A stretch of DNA of 34,375 nt from Alphaproteobacteria bacterium (lineage in GTDB: Bacteria; Pseudomonadota; Alphaproteobacteria; Bin65): assembly GCA_022819985.1 (NCBI GenBank), contig JAJEGH010000040.1:1-34375 (forward strand). Direction: 5' to 3'. This document shows positions 31,071 through 34,375 of the stretch, one piece after another; the first letter of the stretch is position 1; every line of letters begins with the position of its first letter. Below the pieces are notes generated by a model that did not search any database, was not told where the DNA came from, and was given only the letters and a program-made list of their open reading frames with translations. The position numbers and the translations under genes are program-made.

Positions 31071-32393
31071 TCAATACGCCAGCGGCTCGATCTCCGCGCC
31101 GGTGGCGATCTGGGGGGCGGACTTGTTGTTGACGATCACCAGGTCGTATTTGAACTTCCTGCCCTTGACCCACTGGCCGCCGACCAGCGGCGTCCGGCAG
31201 ATATTCTTCACCGGGTTGCGCCGGTCGCCGAACTTCCACGAGACCGGGCCGACGATCGAATTGTAGTTCGTCTCCTCGATCGCCTTGAGGATCGCGTTGG
31301 GGTCGCCGGGATCGCCGCACCGCTTGAGCACGTCGATCGCGACCTCGATATTGGCGTGCTTGAAGCCCATCGGCTGGGTCCACTGCTTGCCCGTCGCCGC
31401 GATGTAGGCGGCGGCGAACTCGGCCGACGATTTGCCGTTCAGGCCGGAGCGGAACGGGTGGGACGGCGACCACCAGACCTCGGTGGTGAGCCCAACGCCG
31501 CGGTCGCCGAGCGCCTCGACGGCGGCCGGGAAGAGCAGCGCCTTGGCGATCGTCGCCGCCTTGAGCTGGCCGGCCAGCTCCTGCTGGGCGGCCTGGCCCC
31601 AGAAGGTCGAGAAGTCCGGCGGCGTGGCGAGGCCGGTCAGGATCTCCACGCCCTCCTTCCTCATGTCGCCGATCTGCCCGCTGAAATTGAAGGTGCCGGG
31701 ATTGAACAGGCCGCGCTGGAAATATTTGAAGCCGCCAGCTTCCATCGGCGGCTTGAAACCGCGCTTGGGATCGCCGGCGACGACGCCGTCCGAATCGTTG
31801 GCGATCAGCGCGCCGATCTTCTTGTTCGTGTCCAGATCGTTCCACATGTTCATGAACACGCCGATCATGTCGTCGATGCCCCAGAAGAAGTGGTAGGTCC
31901 ACTTGAAGCCCTTCTGCGGCGTGCCGCCCCGGCCGAAATAGACCACCTGCCACGGGGTATCCGAGGTCACGCAGGGCACCTCGTTGGCTTCGCACTGGTC
32001 GGAGACCGGATTGACGGTATCGCCGGACGAAGACCCCATCATCAGGTTGACGCTTTCCTTCAGGATCAGTTCTGCGGCGACTTCCGCGGCGCGGTTCGGG
32101 TTGGACTGCGAATCCTTGGCGACGATCTCGACCGGCCAGGTTTTCGAGCCGATTTTGATGCCGTTCTTGAGCGATTCGCGCGCGTCGGCCAGCACGAAGC
32201 GGTCGGCCTCGCCGAAGGGCGCCAGCGGGCCGGTCTGCGGGCTGACGAAGCCGATTTTGACCGTCCTGGCGGCGTGCACCGCCGGTGCGCCCAGGGTCGA
32301 GGCCGCCACCGCCGCGGCCGCACCGCCGCCGGTCGCCAGAAAATCGCGCCGTCCCAACCGTTTCGGATCTGCTCCGGTCTGCCGCCTGGTCAT
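31071..32393 (-). CDS. Branched-chain-amino-acid-type ABC solute-binding protein, Tat-exported
   Basis: 440 residues from the ATG at 32393, with GAGGGAGGA 4 bases before it. Tat leader RRDFLATGGGAAAAVAASTL (twin Arg 15-16). The mature part is a type I periplasmic binding protein: VKIGFVSPQTGPLAPFGEAD, SNPNRAAEVAAELILKESVN, then MMGSSSGDTVNPVSDQCEAN and GVEILTGLATPPDFSTFWGQ. The family binds amino acids, amides, urea or aromatic acids. No matching LivHMGF genes are in the window. It precedes the polyamine-type operon by 195 bases on the same strand, and a functional connection is possible but unproven. Confidence 0.9.
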   Translation of the reverse strand: MTRRQTGADPKRLGRRDFLATGGGAAAAVAASTLGAPAVHAARTVKIGFVSPQTGPLAPFGEADRFVLADARESLKNGIKIGSKTWPVEIVAKDSQSNPNRAAEVAAELILKESVNLMMGSSSGDTVNPVSDQCEANEVPCVTSDTPWQVVYFGRGGTPQKGFKWTYHFFWGIDDMIGVFMNMWNDLDTNKKIGALIANDSDGVVAGDPKRGFKPPMEAGGFKYFQRGLFNPGTFNFSGQIGDMRKEGVEILTGLATPPDFSTFWGQAAQQELAGQLKAATIAKALLFPAAVEALGDRGVGLTTEVWWSPSHPFRSGLNGKSSAEFAAAYIAATGKQWTQPMGFKHANIEVAIDVLKRCGDPGDPNAILKAIEETNYNSIVGPVSWKFGDRRNPVKNICRTPLVGGQWVKGRKFKYDLVIVNNKSAPQIATGAEIEPLAY

Positions 32394-32528
32394 GAATTCC
32401 TCCCTCTCGTGGCGCGTCCGGCCGCCCCATGTCGTGAAGGCCGCCGCCGCGCCGTTGTTCGACGGACCCGGCCCGCCGGTGTCGTTCCGGCCCGGCCCGG
32501 CAAAACTGTAGCCCGCACACCGGCGCAT

Positions 32529-32570
32529 TTCCAGCGCCGCAGTTCCAGCGCCGCAGTTCCAGAAGCACAG
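32529..32570. repeat. 14-base tandem repeat after the glycosyltransferase gene
   Basis: TTCCAGCGCCGCAG repeated exactly at 32529-32542 and 32543-32556, then a degenerate third unit TTCCAGAAGCACAG. Lies between the glycosyltransferase stop and the binding-protein start. Confidence 0.8.
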
Positions 32571-32592
32571 CTTCAGACCGGCCGGTGCGGCG

Positions 32593-33408
32593 CTATCGGA
32601 AGCTGCCCGGCGGCCGGAGGACCTGGATCGCGCCCCTCACCGGCCCGAACGCCCGTATCGCGAGCCCGGCGAAGGCAATCCGCTTGCGCAGGCCTTCCCT
32701 GCCGTAGAACCAGCCCCGGCGCAGCCGCCACAGCGGATCGGACCACTCGACGACCGGCGCCTCGTGGATCAGCGACGGCGTCCCCTCGGTCTCGCGCCGG
32801 TGCAGCACCACGGCCGGGCGCAGGCAATAGGTCGTCTGCCCGTGGTGCCAGTAGCGCGCGAGGGCCCGGTCGATGCCGGTACGGACCAGGGGGTTGGCTT
32901 CGAGGAACCGGCGGGCCGCCTGCCGGGTGATCGTGTAGCCCTGGGAGCCGAAATGGGAAAAGCGGACCCAGCCCAGCCGGTGCCCGGTTTCGAGACCGAC
33001 ATGCGGGACGAACGGCCGGTGGTCCGGGCCTCGATGGAGGAAGACGATGCCGAACGGCGTGTCGGTCCGCTCCAGCGCATCGAGCACGGCCGGGAATTCG
33101 GGCGCGAAATCGGCGTCGTCCTCCAGCACGGTCATCATTTCCGGCCCGTTCTCCACCAGGTCCCGGAGGACCTGCCGCTGCGTGAGCCAGTTGGCGATGG
33201 ACCCCATGCGCATGAGGCGGCCGTCCCGGCGGGAACCGGCGCGGTCGATCAGCGCTTCGTATTCGGGCGGAATGTTCCGGCCGTCGATCGCGTCGCGCAG
33301 TTCGAAATCCAGCCCGAGCCGCTCGAGGCCGGCGGAAATCCGCTGCCGCCGCTCGACGGCCCGCGCCAGGCTGATGACGACGATTTTCAAGCCCGGTTTC
33401 CCCCGCAC
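32593..33408 (-). CDS. Glycosyltransferase family 25 (LPS biosynthesis type)
   Basis: 271 residues from a GTG at 33408. A TTG at 33390 would give the canonical family start (LKIVVISLARAVERRQRI) and is equally plausible. Domain markers: VVISLARAVERRQRI, FELRDAIDGR, then TVLEDDADF (catalytic Asp cluster, about 93-101) and GSQGYTITRQAARRFLEANP with the Asp in TGIDRALARYW. Family 25 enzymes add galactose or other sugars to lipooligosaccharide or glycans at the inner membrane face. The C-terminus is basic and hydrophobic. It appears alone, without other polysaccharide genes nearby. Confidence 0.85.
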   Translation of the reverse strand: MRGKPGLKIVVISLARAVERRQRISAGLERLGLDFELRDAIDGRNIPPEYEALIDRAGSRRDGRLMRMGSIANWLTQRQVLRDLVENGPEMMTVLEDDADFAPEFPAVLDALERTDTPFGIVFLHRGPDHRPFVPHVGLETGHRLGWVRFSHFGSQGYTITRQAARRFLEANPLVRTGIDRALARYWHHGQTTYCLRPAVVLHRRETEGTPSLIHEAPVVEWSDPLWRLRRGWFYGREGLRKRIAFAGLAIRAFGPVRGAIQVLRPPGSFR

Positions 33409-33444
33409 GCCATCCGCGCGCCGAATCGGTCGGGGGCGAACGCC

Positions 33445-34227
33445 CTATTCGAAGCCGACGCTCACCACGCCGAGTTCGCCGAAATCGGCGCGCAGCGTAT
33501 CGCCCGGCTCGGCCCAGACCGGCCGGACGAAAGAGCCGGACAGCACGATATGGCCCGGCTCCAGCCCGACGCCGTGGGCGCCCAGCTTGTTCGCCAGCCA
33601 GGCGATGCCCATGGCCGGATGGCCGAGCACGCCGATGGCGACGCCGGTCTCCTCGATATCCGTGTTGCGGTACATCGCGCCGCCGACCCAGCGCAGGTCG
33701 ATATCGTGCGGCCCGACCGGATGGCCGCCCAGCACCAGGCCGGCGGCGGCGCCGTTATCGGCGATGGTGTCGAAAATCTTGCGCGGATTCTGCACCCTGG
33801 CGTCGATGATCTCGATCGACGGCACGACATATTCGGTCGCGCGCAGCACGTCGATCAGGCCGACGCCCGGCCCTTCCAGCGCCGCGCCCAGGACGAAGGC
33901 GAGTTCGAGCTCAACGCGCGGGATGCAGTAGTCGGCATGGCGCACGGTCGCACCGTCCGCGATCGTCATGTCCTCCAGCAGATGGCCGTAGTCCGGCTCG
34001 TCGATCTGCGAGGAGCGCTGCATCGCCTTCGATGTCAGGCCGACCTTGTGGCCGATCACCCGGGCGCCGGCGGCGACCTTGCGCGCCGTCACCTCGGCCT
34101 GGATCGCGTAGGCGTCCTCGAAGGTTATGTCCGGCCAGGTCTTCGACAGCTGGAGCACCGGCGTGCGCGTCTCCTCCGCCTCGATCAACAGATCGGCCGC
34201 CTTGTTGCGATCGGCATCCGACAGCAT
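33445..34227 (-). CDS. hpaH: 2-oxo-hept-4-ene-1,7-dioate hydratase (HpaH-type)
   Basis: 260 residues from the ATG at 34227, 7 bases after GAGGG; an ATG two codons upstream overlaps that ribosome site. The fumarylacetoacetase-like fold of the 2-keto-4-pentenoate hydratase group is clear: VIGHKVGLTSKAMQ, EPDYGHLLEDM, then IPRVELELAFVLGAALEGPG (metal-binding Glu pair), PSIEIIDARVQNPRKIFDTI and GHIVLSGSFVRPVWAEPGDT. The start LSDADRNKAADLLIEAEETR and QLSKTWPDITFEDAYAIQ resemble HpaH of homoprotocatechuate breakdown. It hydrates the ring-cleavage product to 4-hydroxy-2-oxoheptanedioate. No other hpa gene is in the window, so a sister enzyme of another meta-cleavage path is possible. Confidence 0.85.
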   Translation of the reverse strand: MLSDADRNKAADLLIEAEETRTPVLQLSKTWPDITFEDAYAIQAEVTARKVAAGARVIGHKVGLTSKAMQRSSQIDEPDYGHLLEDMTIADGATVRHADYCIPRVELELAFVLGAALEGPGVGLIDVLRATEYVVPSIEIIDARVQNPRKIFDTIADNGAAAGLVLGGHPVGPHDIDLRWVGGAMYRNTDIEETGVAIGVLGHPAMGIAWLANKLGAHGVGLEPGHIVLSGSFVRPVWAEPGDTLRADFGELGVVSVGFE

Positions 34228-34375
34228 GGTCATTCCCTCGATGGTCCCGTTTCGGGATCAGGGTATAGGAGGATGGAATGCCGGCGTCCAACGGCGTCTT
34301 GCCCGGACGGCGATCCGCAGGGGCGGACGGCTACAGGGGTGACGGCGTTTTCGGCCTGTTCGGCTTCCGGCCGGC

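Noticed and set aside
34331..34375. Possible 3' end of another minus-strand gene (14 codons ending in TAG at 34333-34331)
   Set aside because: Too short to judge; the tail is Pro/Lys-rich and could be chance. It needs sequence beyond the right edge.

Overview
The window is GC-rich throughout (not counted, but clearly well above 60%) and reads as the chromosome of an alphaproteobacterium, most likely a Rhodospirillales-like lineage. Supporting signs are a zeta-type F1-ATPase inhibitor (DUF1476), a separate small PurS next to PurQ, an alphaproteobacterial-style ParE, a Tat-exported polyamine-type binding protein, and several families of roughly 100-200 bp palindromic intergenic repeats. No rRNA, tRNA or CRISPR array was recognised.

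Left end (1-3500): the 5' two thirds of a tyrosine integrase gene runs off the edge. It abuts a Calx-beta/autotransporter gene whose beta-barrel stops after the first strands, which suggests that a mobile element cut it. Next comes a small toxin-antitoxin locus: a BrnT-like toxin with an apparent +1 frameshift at codon 5, and an XRE-type antitoxin.

3500-10100: an arylsulfotransferase-like protein diverges from an SDR dehydrogenase plus MaoC hydratase pair (a split multifunctional beta-oxidation enzyme). HicA/HicB with a palindrome over the hicA start follows, then the gatB-OYE flavin oxidoreductase pair.

10100-18200: the ATPase inhibitor and an NRDE protein diverge. Then come purC-purS-purQ, a rhomboid protease, an EamA exporter, a TSUP permease and methylmalonyl-CoA mutase.

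18200-25600: a repeat cluster, a class I glutamine amidotransferase, an unrecognised 190-residue protein behind a good promoter, a GST, parE with a terminator, an entericidin-like lipoprotein, an isochorismatase-fold hydrolase and a DEAD-box RNA helicase.

25600-31000 holds the most interesting unit, seven tightly packed minus-strand genes. They encode a Tat-exported polyamine-family solute-binding protein, two permeases, an ATPase, and a three-subunit enzyme of the nitrile hydratase/thiocyanate hydrolase superfamily. The beta chain is split into N- and C-terminal genes in the scnB-scnA-scnC order. The metal-site chain has Arg where nitrile hydratases have a conserved Trp, as I recall for thiocyanate hydrolase. 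The layout suggests import of a nitrile- or thiocyanate-like compound followed by cytoplasmic hydrolysis.

31000-34375: an orphan branched-chain-type binding protein, a family 25 glycosyltransferase and an HpaH-type hydratase, all on the minus strand.
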